From: Bacteroidota bacterium | GTDB lineage: Bacteria > Bacteroidota > Bacteroidia > Chitinophagales > Chitinophagaceae | DNA length: 64,000 bases | Assembly (NCBI GenBank): GCA_947456625.1 | Contig: CANGQJ010000002.1 | Span: 62,001 to 126,000 of the forward strand | Direction: 5' to 3' | Shown: positions 37,101 through 43,709 of the stretch, piece after piece | Layout: each line of letters starts with the position of its first letter | Numbering within the stretch: position 1 is the first letter of the stretch | Translations under genes and position numbers: made by a program | The notes under the pieces: model-generated | Databases searched by the model: none | What the model saw: only the letters and a program-made list of their open reading frames with translations | What the model was told of the DNA's origin: nothing

Positions 37101-38444
37101 TTATTTAAAAGTAAAATGCAAGGAAATAACATTTGAATTTAAATCTGTGGATTGAACATAATGACCAAACCTTAATTCAAGCGAAGCTAAATAAGTGTTA
37201 TTAATTCCACCAGGAGGCGCTGTTCTAATACCTACACCAACATAATTGCTGTTAAAAGCTGCTGAAGCGTAGTTACTGGTAAAATATTTTTCTTTTGGAT
37301 TGCCTACCGCATCTACAGTATGTCCATATAATGGTGCGAAATACTTGGTAGCAGTTTGGGTGTAATATCTATAAAAAGGTGACACTGAAAAGAATGGAGT
37401 TATTTTATATGGAATTTCAATGCTTGCTGTGTGCGAAGTAAGTCCCCAGTCGTCGGTGTAATATCTGTAATAGGACCTAATAATAACATCATCCCCTATA
37501 AAATAATTAACCCTAAGACCAATTGGTAGCTTGGTTCTAGAAGAAGGTAATTTTTCTATACGCTCTAAATGGTTGCTAAAAATAACACGGTGAAAGGGTA
37601 ATCCTAAATAACCTTCCTGTTTTACCGCATCAAATAAAATAGCCATTTGCAAACTTTTATTAATTACCTGACTATAGGTAAATGAACCCGTAAATGTATT
37701 TCTGGAAGCGGTAGGAATAGAGGATGCCTTTTCGCTTTCACCATAATAAGCAACCCCGCCACCACTTGACCTACTCGCATTGGTGGTGATCACCAATTGA
37801 TCCAATGGAGTTGTTATGGCATTGGTTCCTGTTTTATATTTAGTAGAATCGTCGGCTGGATAAATCATAGATACTTGATCAAAATATGCAGAGAATTTAG
37901 CGCCAAACTCACCACCCGTTTTATTTTTAAAGCCAACATGTCCATCTAATGCAATAGAGGAGTAATTGTACTCATGAGAATAATAAGTCCCCAATCCAAA
38001 TTCGGTTCCCTTGTTTGTATTTTCAACAGTCCAATTTAAAGAAGGATAAACCCTTGTTCCTTCTGGACTAGAAGCACCAGTTGGTGAAATGTATTTTTGA
38101 GATGCTGCGGTGTGATGATCCACTCCAAGTCCTGCTAAAATAGTATGCTTATTGCCAGTCTCTCCATATCCAACAAGTTTCAATTCCAACATATTTGCAA
38201 AATCGGTTAGCTTTTCCGAACCTGGCAAAGTAACTCTGTTGCTACCAACACCAAGTACCGCTGTGCCACCGCCCGTTACTGCAGAATGAGTTCCATCCTG
38301 TGTATAATAACTGGTTACTAAGTTTATTTCTTCAATCTTTAATGGTCTGGATTGAAATATGTCCTGATACTGTTTTGCAATTTGTGAATACCCATGTAAA
38401 AACAATAAATACAAACCAATTAAGGTAAGTGATAATTTTTTCAT
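37101..38444 (-). CDS. DUF3570 predicted outer-membrane beta-barrel protein
   Basis: The protein has 447 residues with a signal peptide ending GYSQ. The alternating hydrophobic pattern, many Tyr/Asn/Gly turns and a final strand ending in Phe-Thr-Phe-Lys (VISLHFTFK) indicate a beta-barrel of about 16 strands. Family markers include SYYTQDGTHSAVTGG near residue 45 and the glycine-rich ATNASRSSGGGVAYYGE-like loop near 230. DUF3570 has no established function. It is regularly found with DUF4266 and ApbE genes, as here: it is the last gene of a four-gene operon, 26 bp after DUF4266. Confidence 0.85.
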   Translation of the reverse strand: MKKLSLTLIGLYLLFLHGYSQIAKQYQDIFQSRPLKIEEINLVTSYYTQDGTHSAVTGGGTAVLGVGSNRVTLPGSEKLTDFANMLELKLVGYGETGNKHTILAGLGVDHHTAASQKYISPTGASSPEGTRVYPSLNWTVENTNKGTEFGLGTYYSHEYNYSSIALDGHVGFKNKTGGEFGAKFSAYFDQVSMIYPADDSTKYKTGTNAITTPLDQLVITTNASRSSGGGVAYYGESEKASSIPTASRNTFTGSFTYSQVINKSLQMAILFDAVKQEGYLGLPFHRVIFSNHLERIEKLPSSRTKLPIGLRVNYFIGDDVIIRSYYRYYTDDWGLTSHTASIEIPYKITPFFSVSPFYRYYTQTATKYFAPLYGHTVDAVGNPKEKYFTSNYASAAFNSNYVGVGIRTAPPGGINNTYLASLELRFGHYVQSTDLNSNVISLHFTFK

Positions 38445-38470
38445 CTATAGCTTATAAGTAATAATTAAAT

Positions 38471-38686
38471 TTAGTTACAACCACAACCTCCGCCTGTTTT
38501 TCCACCATTGGCACCCGAAGCACCTTCCTTATAAGACATAAAATTCATTTCGTTTTTTTCAACTTTTCTAGAACTTAGTGCCATCTCGGCATCGTTAAGT
38601 CTGTTTTTTTGATACTCTTTCACCGTTTCACATGAACTGGTAAAAGCTAAAATTAAAATCAAGCTGCAGCCTGTTATTTTTTTCAT
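38471..38686 (-). CDS. DUF4266 small lipoprotein with C-terminal GGGCGCN
   Basis: The protein has 71 residues. The lipobox FTSSC places the lipidated cysteine near residue 19, leaving about 52 mature residues. The tail KEGASGANGGKTGGGCGCN has the family's invariant Gly/Cys end with two cysteines. EGASGAN resembles the ApbE flavinylation signature (D-x-x-[ST]-G-A-[ST]), but Asn stands at the usual acceptor position, so the match is imperfect. Its constant pairing with ApbE and DUF3570 suggests that it is a modified redox carrier or a matured peptide. Function is unknown. Confidence 0.85.
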   Translation of the reverse strand: MKKITGCSLILILAFTSSCETVKEYQKNRLNDAEMALSSRKVEKNEMNFMSYKEGASGANGGKTGGGCGCN

Positions 38687-38698
38687 AGCTATAAATTA

Positions 38699-39634
38699 TT
38701 AGGGGGTAAGTTTTATATTTTTTGTTGTGTACAAAGTATTGTTATCGTCTATCACTATTGCTTCTATATCGTTTATTTGATTAATCATATTAAGTCCTGC
38801 TTCAATGCCCATTATCATTACGGGTGTGGCCATGGCATCTGCTACTTCGGCATTGGTGGAAACAATAGTTACACTTTTTATACCAGTAACCGGTAAACCT
38901 GTTTTTGGATTAATGGTATGAGAATATTTTTTTCCATCAACCACAATAAATTTTTCATAGTTGCCAGATGTTGCCACCGAAAGGCCACTTACATTCATGT
39001 AAGAAAAAATACTGGAAGCTAGTTCGGGATGTACAATTCCAATGGTCCATTTTTTACCGTCGGGCATAAGGCCCCATGTAGTTAAATCACCGGATGCATT
39101 TACAACTCCACTTTGCACTCCTGCGTTTTGCATCATTAATTTTGCACGCTCAGCAGCATATCCTTTGCCAATACCACCAAAACCAATTCGCATTCCTTTT
39201 TGTTTTAAAAAAACAGTAGCATTGGCTTTATCAATAATTATATTTTTATAATTTATTAAACGCACACTTTGTTTAGCCACCTCTGAAGTAGGTAAACTAG
39301 TCATTGAGGTATCAAAATTCCAAAGTGATTTGTCAACCGATCCGTAACTTAAATCAAACGCACCCTGCGTTACAGATGATATTTTTAATGCACGCTCAAT
39401 TAATAATATAATTTCTTCTGAAACTTTTACTGGAGCAATTCCAGCATTATCATTTATTAAATTGGTTTCACTATTAGAAGCAAAGGTGGTTAAAAGTTTT
39501 TCAATCCTCTGAATTTCTTTAACGCCAATTTCAATTTTTTCATTTGCCCAGTCTTCATTTTCAGCCACAACAGTGATTTCAAAATGGTTGCCCATTAACT
39601 TCATCGACTTTTTATGTAATGATAATGCAGGCAT
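38699..39634 (-). CDS. apbE: FAD:protein FMN transferase (ApbE family)
   Basis: The track start at 39709 lies inside the thioredoxin gene. The ATG at 39634 overlaps the thioredoxin stop as TAATG, giving 311 residues and likely translational coupling. Family motifs are clear: GGIGKGYAAE near 150, VVNASGDLTTWG near 180, HTINPKTGLPV near 235 and AEVADAMATPVMIMG near 265. ApbE attaches FMN from FAD to Thr or Ser of target proteins, usually in the periplasm. No signal peptide or lipobox is visible with this start, which is unusual for a Gram-negative ApbE. DUF4266 directly downstream is the obvious candidate target. Confidence 0.92.
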   Translation of the reverse strand: MPALSLHKKSMKLMGNHFEITVVAENEDWANEKIEIGVKEIQRIEKLLTTFASNSETNLINDNAGIAPVKVSEEIILLIERALKISSVTQGAFDLSYGSVDKSLWNFDTSMTSLPTSEVAKQSVRLINYKNIIIDKANATVFLKQKGMRIGFGGIGKGYAAERAKLMMQNAGVQSGVVNASGDLTTWGLMPDGKKWTIGIVHPELASSIFSYMNVSGLSVATSGNYEKFIVVDGKKYSHTINPKTGLPVTGIKSVTIVSTNAEVADAMATPVMIMGIEAGLNMINQINDIEAIVIDDNNTLYTTKNIKLTP

Positions 39635-40086
39635 TATTTTGAGTGGTCTTGAATGGTTTGTTGAATATCGTTTATAAATGCAGTTGTAGATGCTGGAAAA
39701 CCTTCCCAATGTTTTATTTCATTTCCGTCTTCATCTAATAAAACGGTTAATGGAAAAAAACCTTTAGAATTATATTTTTCAGCCAACTCGTCATTTATTT
39801 TTTGTTGCGCTGCAGGTAATTGATTTTTTTTATACCTCGGAAAATCTGCATTTAATAATACCAACTTATTGTTTGCCACATTCATAAAATCGTCCATCAC
39901 AAAAACCTCCTTATGTAATTTTATACAAGGTCCGCACCAATCAGAACCCGAAAAATTTAATAAAATAAATTTATGGTCTCGCTTTGCAGTGCTAATTGCG
40001 TCTTTAAAGTTATGACCCCAGTCTTTTTCTGCAATGGTAAAAGAACTTAAAACTAAAAATAACAGAGCAGCAATATATTTTATCAT
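39634..40086 (-). CDS. Periplasmic thioredoxin-like protein with WCGPC
   Basis: The ATG at 40086 is preferred over 40137 because it gives a signal peptide (MIKYIAALLFLVLSSFTIA). The 150-residue protein is a single thioredoxin domain of the DUF255/thioredoxin_7 kind, with SGSDWCGPCIKLHKEVF and the redox-active cysteines at about 51 and 54. The cis-proline region is GFFPLTVLLDEDGNEI. A periplasmic WCGPC protein usually reduces disulfides of partner proteins, here possibly the two C-terminal cysteines of DUF4266. It is the first gene of the four-gene operon, and an 18-bp palindrome lies 37 bp upstream. Confidence 0.9.
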   Translation of the reverse strand: MIKYIAALLFLVLSSFTIAEKDWGHNFKDAISTAKRDHKFILLNFSGSDWCGPCIKLHKEVFVMDDFMNVANNKLVLLNADFPRYKKNQLPAAQQKINDELAEKYNSKGFFPLTVLLDEDGNEIKHWEGFPASTTAFINDIQQTIQDHSK

Positions 40087-40122
40087 ACAGTAATATAAAT
40101 AATTACCTAAATATCGTTTAAA

Positions 40123-40140
40123 TGCATGTTTAAACATGCA
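40123..40140. promoter_or_regulatory. Perfect 18-bp palindrome upstream of the thioredoxin/ApbE operon
   Basis: TGCATGTTTAAACATGCA reads the same on both strands with no spacer. It lies 37 bp upstream of the thioredoxin start, in a region expected to hold the promoter. It is a strong candidate for an operator bound by a dimeric regulator. No T run follows on either side, so it is not a terminator. Confidence 0.6.
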
Positions 40141-40194
40141 CTATTTTAATGTTTTAACCTTTTTATAAATGATTTAAGTAAATTTTAAGGTATA

Positions 40195-40231
40195 AGTATA
40201 ATAATAAAAGGGCAGTATAGAAATACCGCCC
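40195..40231 (-). terminator. Intrinsic terminator of the tRNA unit
   Basis: On the minus strand GGGCGGTAT and ATACTGCCC form a 9-bp stem including one G-T pair, with a TTCT loop followed by TTTTATTATTAT. It lies 33 nt after the tRNA CCA end. Confidence 0.8.
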
Positions 40232-40263
40232 GACTTAACGATTGCTTGCCTATATATATGATC

Positions 40264-40337
40264 TGGCTGTCATAGATGGGATCGAACCATCGTTAAGGGT
40301 TTTGCTGACCCTTGCCTCTCCACTCGGCCACATGACA
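40264..40337 (-). tRNA. Atypical tRNA with GCA (Cys) anticodon and A33
   Basis: The 74-nt cloverleaf includes an encoded CCA. It has acceptor TGTCATG/TATGACA (seven pairs with one G-T), D arm GCC/GGC with the GAGTGG loop, anticodon stem AGGGT/ACCCT with loop CAGCAAA, a 4-nt variable region, and T arm GATGG/CCATC with loop TTCGATC. The anticodon reads GCA (Cys). Three features are abnormal: position 33 is A instead of the near-universal U, the discriminator is G instead of the U expected for Cys, and the D arm looks like that of Ser or Leu tRNAs although the variable arm is short. It may be a non-translating tRNA, a decayed copy, or a Cys tRNA variant. Confidence 0.75.
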
Positions 40338-40344
40338 ATATCTG

Positions 40345-40360
40345 GCTAAGTTTCCTTAGC
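40345..40360 (-). other. GAAA-tetraloop hairpin just upstream of the tRNA
   Basis: GCTAAG-GAAA-CTTAGC is a perfect 6-bp stem capped by a GNRA tetraloop, followed by CCAGATA and then the tRNA 5' end seven nucleotides later. It may guide 5' processing or stabilise the transcript. Confidence 0.55.
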
Positions 40361-40417
40361 GTTAATTAGTTTTATTTGAATTTGGATAATTAAATGCATC
40401 TTTTCTTTTTTTTGACT

Positions 40418-40490
40418 TTGTCCGCATCGTTTTACCACCGCGGAGTAAGCCGCTCTCGGTTGGCACCCATTCAAGGATTCTTGATGACAA
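40418..40490 (-). ncRNA. Structured leader RNA upstream of the tRNA
   Basis: On the minus strand, right after a -7 box, TTGTC (40490-40486) can pair with GACAA (40422-40418) to close a domain. Inside it are a 5-bp hairpin (TCAAG-AATC-CTTGA) and a hairpin GCGG-CTTACT-CCGC extended by ACC/GGT across a GAGA bulge. I do not recognise it as a known riboswitch, ribozyme, 6S, SRP, RNase P or tmRNA. Between 40361 and 40417 is an A-rich linker with no visible structure. The leader and the tRNA appear to form one transcript of about 290 nt. Confidence 0.5.
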
Positions 40491-40492
40491 CA

Positions 40493-40500
40493 CAAATATA
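40493..40500 (-). promoter_or_regulatory. -7 promoter element TATATTTG of the tRNA unit
   Basis: This exact TAnnTTTG on the minus strand places the transcription start near 40488, at the first base of the structured leader. No TTTG is seen at -33. Confidence 0.6.
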
Positions 40501-40701
40501 GTATTTTATTTCATATTGTCTACCATTTTTATAGACTTATTAATTAATTATTTCAGATTGAATATATAATATTGTATATCAATACTTTACATATTAAACA
40601 AATGTGCTTTTATTTGAAAAAAATTTTTAAACATACTAGCTTATCTTATAAAACGTTATAAGCTTGGCCAGCCCAGTTACATTATATTGTATATAGAAAT
40701 C
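40501..40701. other. AT-rich intergenic region upstream of the DUF481 gene
   Basis: This part of the 564-bp gene-free stretch between the thioredoxin gene and the DUF481 gene holds no coding frame that I can support. The only structure is the inverted repeat at 40645-40662. The remainder of the gene-free stretch is the tRNA unit and the 18-bp palindrome. Confidence 0.6.
40645..40662. promoter_or_regulatory. Inverted repeat upstream of the DUF481 gene
   Basis: CTTATAA-AACG-TTATAAG has 7-bp perfect arms and lies 40 bp upstream of the DUF481 start, where an operator would be placed. No T run follows. Confidence 0.4.
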
Positions 40702-41511
40702 ATGTTTCAATTCTCAAAAAACTTATTTAAAATAACTGCTTTCATTATTGCACAATTTTGCATAATAAATAGCAATGCACAAGTACTCAACACAGATAAA
40801 ACCTCTGCCTTAGATTCTAACAAAAAAATTCAAAGTCAAATTTCTCTTGCCATTGCAACCGATCAACAAAAGAAAAGTTTAGTTGACTTATATTATGCAG
40901 GTGATTTTACTTTTGTTGGTAAGGAAAATGCTACTACCTTATATACCAAAGTTGATAAAGTGAGTAATGGTGGCGTTTCCATTCAAGATTTAGGCACTTT
41001 TCAATTAAAAAATAATAGAAAAATTAGCAACAAGTTTTATGTGGAGTCGTTTGTGCAATATCAATGGGATGGAGGATTAGGTTTAGAATCAAGGGCATTA
41101 ATAGGAATGAACTTAGTACACTATTTAAAAAATACACAAAAAGAGGATTTCTTTTTTGGAGGTGGTATTTTTTTAGAAAAAGAAAAATGGAATTTTTCAC
41201 AAGTAAACGATTTGAGTTTAGTGAACAATGCCCCTATTTTAATATTGCATCCTAAATTAAATTTAACAGCAAAATACTCAATCATTAATCCAAATAATAA
41301 TTTTGAATTAATTATTCGCGCATTTAATCAATCTGGATGGAATAATAAATTACTCACCAATAGAACCTCTGTTTTTACCACTTTACAATTCCCAATTAGT
41401 AAAAAGTTTACAACCTCATTTAACATAGACTTTTTATATGATACTGCACCGATAGTACCTATAGACCATTTTCATTATAACTATGCACAGTCTCTCTCAT
41501 TTAGTTTTTAA
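40702..41511 (+). CDS. DUF481 family outer-membrane protein
   Basis: The track begins at 40687, but the ATG at 40702 gives a standard signal peptide (MFQFSKNLFKITAFIIAQFCIINSNAQ). The 269-residue protein has the alternating pattern of a small beta-barrel and the DUF481 core: FYVESFVQYQWDGGLGLESRALIGMNLVHYL and FGGGIFLEKEKW, ending LSFSF. DUF481 proteins are outer-membrane barrels of unclear role, some linked to acid or salt stress. It is followed 49 bp downstream by a cation exchanger, possibly in the same operon. Confidence 0.75.
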   Translation: MFQFSKNLFKITAFIIAQFCIINSNAQVLNTDKTSALDSNKKIQSQISLAIATDQQKKSLVDLYYAGDFTFVGKENATTLYTKVDKVSNGGVSIQDLGTFQLKNNRKISNKFYVESFVQYQWDGGLGLESRALIGMNLVHYLKNTQKEDFFFGGGIFLEKEKWNFSQVNDLSLVNNAPILILHPKLNLTAKYSIINPNNNFELIIRAFNQSGWNNKLLTNRTSVFTTLQFPISKKFTTSFNIDFLYDTAPIVPIDHFHYNYAQSLSFSF

Positions 41512-41560
41512 TCTTATCTCTAATAATAGTCTAACTTTAGTCTAGCAATTAAAAAATAAA

Positions 41561-42601
41561 ATGAATTTTAATTCACTTTCAAGTGTCATATTATTAACGG
41601 TTTTTATACTAGCCACCATAGCCATTTGGATTAGTGGGTTTAAACTCACAAAAGCAATTGATGCCATTACGGAACATTTTAATTTAGGGGAAGCATTTGG
41701 TGGTATGGTATTTTTAGCGGTGGTCACTAATTTACCGGAGATTGCAATTACAGCAGTGGCTGCTTATCATAGGGATTATGATATTGCTATTAGTAATATT
41801 TTAGGAGGCATTGCTATTCAAACAGTGGTATTAGTACTTATAGATGTTTTTGGAGTAGGCCGTTCGGCACCACTCACGGAAAAAGGACATTCTAAAATTT
41901 TAATTATTGAGGGAGCGGCACTCATTTTTATTTTGAGTCTTGTTATTATGGCAAGTGTTTTTCCAAACGATTTATATTTTGCAAGAAGTACTCCATTTGA
42001 ATGGATCATTTTAGCAATTTGGTTGGGTACAATTTATTTAGCAACCAAGTTTATGCGTAAAAAAATATCGCCGCTTAAAAAACAGCAAGAGATTAATCAT
42101 ACTTTAAAATTGCCAAAAACAAAATTTAAAGGAAGTATCAATGCTGCTTTTTTTGTTTTAATTATTGGTGCTATCATTACTTTATTTGCAGGTTGGAGTT
42201 TAGAAGTTACCGGCGAACAGCTTGCCAATAGATGGGGAATGAGTGGTATTTTATTTGGTGGAACTATTTTAGCGCTTTGTACAGCACTACCTGAAATTTC
42301 TACAGGTATTGCTTCGGCAAAAATTAGAGATTATAATATGGCCGTGAGTGATATATTTGGTGGAAATGCATTTTTACCTGTATTGTTTTTAATGGCATCC
42401 TTAATTGGCGGAGATGCCATACTACCTAATCTAAAACCTTCTGATATTTATTTGACAGTACTGGGTATTTTACTTACCGGCATTTATATGATTGGTATGG
42501 TGCTGCATTCCAAAAAACAAATATTAAGAATGGGTGTAGACTCTTTTATAGTAGTTATTGTTTATTTATTGGGGCTATGGGGTTTACTAAAATTGGTTTA
42601 G
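41561..42601 (+). CDS. CaCA-type sodium/calcium exchanger family protein
   Basis: The protein has 346 residues and ten or eleven membrane helices. The two alpha repeats face each other: AVVTNLPEIAITAVAAYHRDYDIAISNILGGIAIQ near residue 58, and ALCTALPEISTGIASAKIRDYNMAVSDIFGGNAF near residue 250. Each carries the conserved [NT]xPE and [SN]xxGG ion-binding residues. It exchanges calcium or another cation for sodium or protons across the inner membrane. The assignment to the YfkE/ChaA-like branch is uncertain. Confidence 0.85.
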   Translation: MNFNSLSSVILLTVFILATIAIWISGFKLTKAIDAITEHFNLGEAFGGMVFLAVVTNLPEIAITAVAAYHRDYDIAISNILGGIAIQTVVLVLIDVFGVGRSAPLTEKGHSKILIIEGAALIFILSLVIMASVFPNDLYFARSTPFEWIILAIWLGTIYLATKFMRKKISPLKKQQEINHTLKLPKTKFKGSINAAFFVLIIGAIITLFAGWSLEVTGEQLANRWGMSGILFGGTILALCTALPEISTGIASAKIRDYNMAVSDIFGGNAFLPVLFLMASLIGGDAILPNLKPSDIYLTVLGILLTGIYMIGMVLHSKKQILRMGVDSFIVVIVYLLGLWGLLKLV

Positions 42602-42621
42602 ACATTTCGCCTAAACCAATT
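42591..42621 (+). terminator. Possible terminator hairpin at the end of the exchanger gene
   Basis: AATTGGTTTAG and CTAAACCAATT are 11-bp perfect arms with a 9-nt loop, overlapping the stop codon. No T run follows, so it may act as an mRNA 3' end stabiliser more than as an intrinsic terminator. Confidence 0.45.
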
Positions 42622-42660
42622 CAGAATAGCTGCTAAAAGCAATGTATTTATCAGTAATGC

Positions 42661-43674
42661 TTACTTATTACCTAACACTAGAATTTGAAATGTACCAGGA
42701 ATCATGCTAGGTCTTTTTTCCCCTGCTTTCAAAGCATCTAGGTCTGCTGTTGGTAAATAAACTAGATGAGTTGTTTCATCATTACCAATTGTTCTCGCCC
42801 CTTTTTTAGTCTTTATTGTATCAATTACTTTAAAATCATTTGCACTATTTTCTTTTACAATTGTCATGGTGCCTTCCCCATTTGAAGTATAAATATATTT
42901 TAAAGTATTATCAAATGCAACTCCATCACATCCTTCGCCAATTGGTAAATTGGCAACTACCTTACCACTTTTTGCATCTACAACGATTAATTTTTTATCT
43001 GTGCCTGCAAAAAGTCTATTTGTTTTAATATCAATAGCTAAGCCAGTAGGTTCTTCCCCTGGTGCAATGGACCAATGAGCAATTACTTTATTATTGGCTA
43101 TATCTATTTTAACAATTTCATTTTTATCTTCTACATTCACATATACATTGCCAGCATTATCACTTACTGCTGTTTCTGGCTTTCCTCCTACTGGAATTGT
43201 AGCAATAACCTTATTTGTAGAAGGATCAATGATACTTAAGTCTTTACTTTTTCCATTACATGTAATAATTTTTTTAGAAAATTCTTCATAAAAAATAGCA
43301 TCAGGATTTTCGCCTGTAGTAATTTTTGTTATCACTGCATTTGTATTTAGATCAAAAACAGTTACATCATTTGTTCTACCGTTACTAGTATACCCTTTTT
43401 GCAAATCATTTATAAAAGCAATGCCATGAACGCCATTCGTATTAGTAATAATTCCTAATGAATCGCCTGTAATTTTATCTAAAATATTTACTTGCGTGCC
43501 GTGAGACATGTATAATTTATTAGAAGATGGGTTAATTGTAATATAATCCCAACCTCCAGTGCTAGCAATGTGAAATGTTTTTTCTAACTTATAATGACTT
43601 GCTTGGGCATTTAGTTGACTAAAAGCCATAGATAATGTGACCATAGCAAAACATCCAAGGATTACTTTTTTCAT
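42661..43674 (-). CDS. Exported YncE-type beta-propeller protein
   Basis: The protein has 337 residues with a signal peptide ending SQLNAQ. Seven YVTN-type propeller repeats are visible, for example VFDLNTNAVITKITTGENPDAIFY and IIDPSTNKVIATIPVGGKPETAVSD. Such propellers bind proteins, DNA or small ligands in the periplasm, and no catalytic motif is seen. It lies 35 bp downstream of the RND pump gene on the same strand and is probably the last gene of the efflux operon. The N-terminal half of the fusion at 57285 is of the same type. Confidence 0.87.
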   Translation of the reverse strand: MKKVILGCFAMVTLSMAFSQLNAQASHYKLEKTFHIASTGGWDYITINPSSNKLYMSHGTQVNILDKITGDSLGIITNTNGVHGIAFINDLQKGYTSNGRTNDVTVFDLNTNAVITKITTGENPDAIFYEEFSKKIITCNGKSKDLSIIDPSTNKVIATIPVGGKPETAVSDNAGNVYVNVEDKNEIVKIDIANNKVIAHWSIAPGEEPTGLAIDIKTNRLFAGTDKKLIVVDAKSGKVVANLPIGEGCDGVAFDNTLKYIYTSNGEGTMTIVKENSANDFKVIDTIKTKKGARTIGNDETTHLVYLPTADLDALKAGEKRPSMIPGTFQILVLGNK

Positions 43675-43709
43675 AAATATGTTGTTTAATAATTGAAGTT
43701 AGTAATATA

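Noticed and set aside
40195-40500. tmRNA (ssrA) interpretation of the tRNA unit
   Set aside because: The tRNA is a complete cloverleaf with an anticodon arm. No tag reading frame or split acceptor was found.
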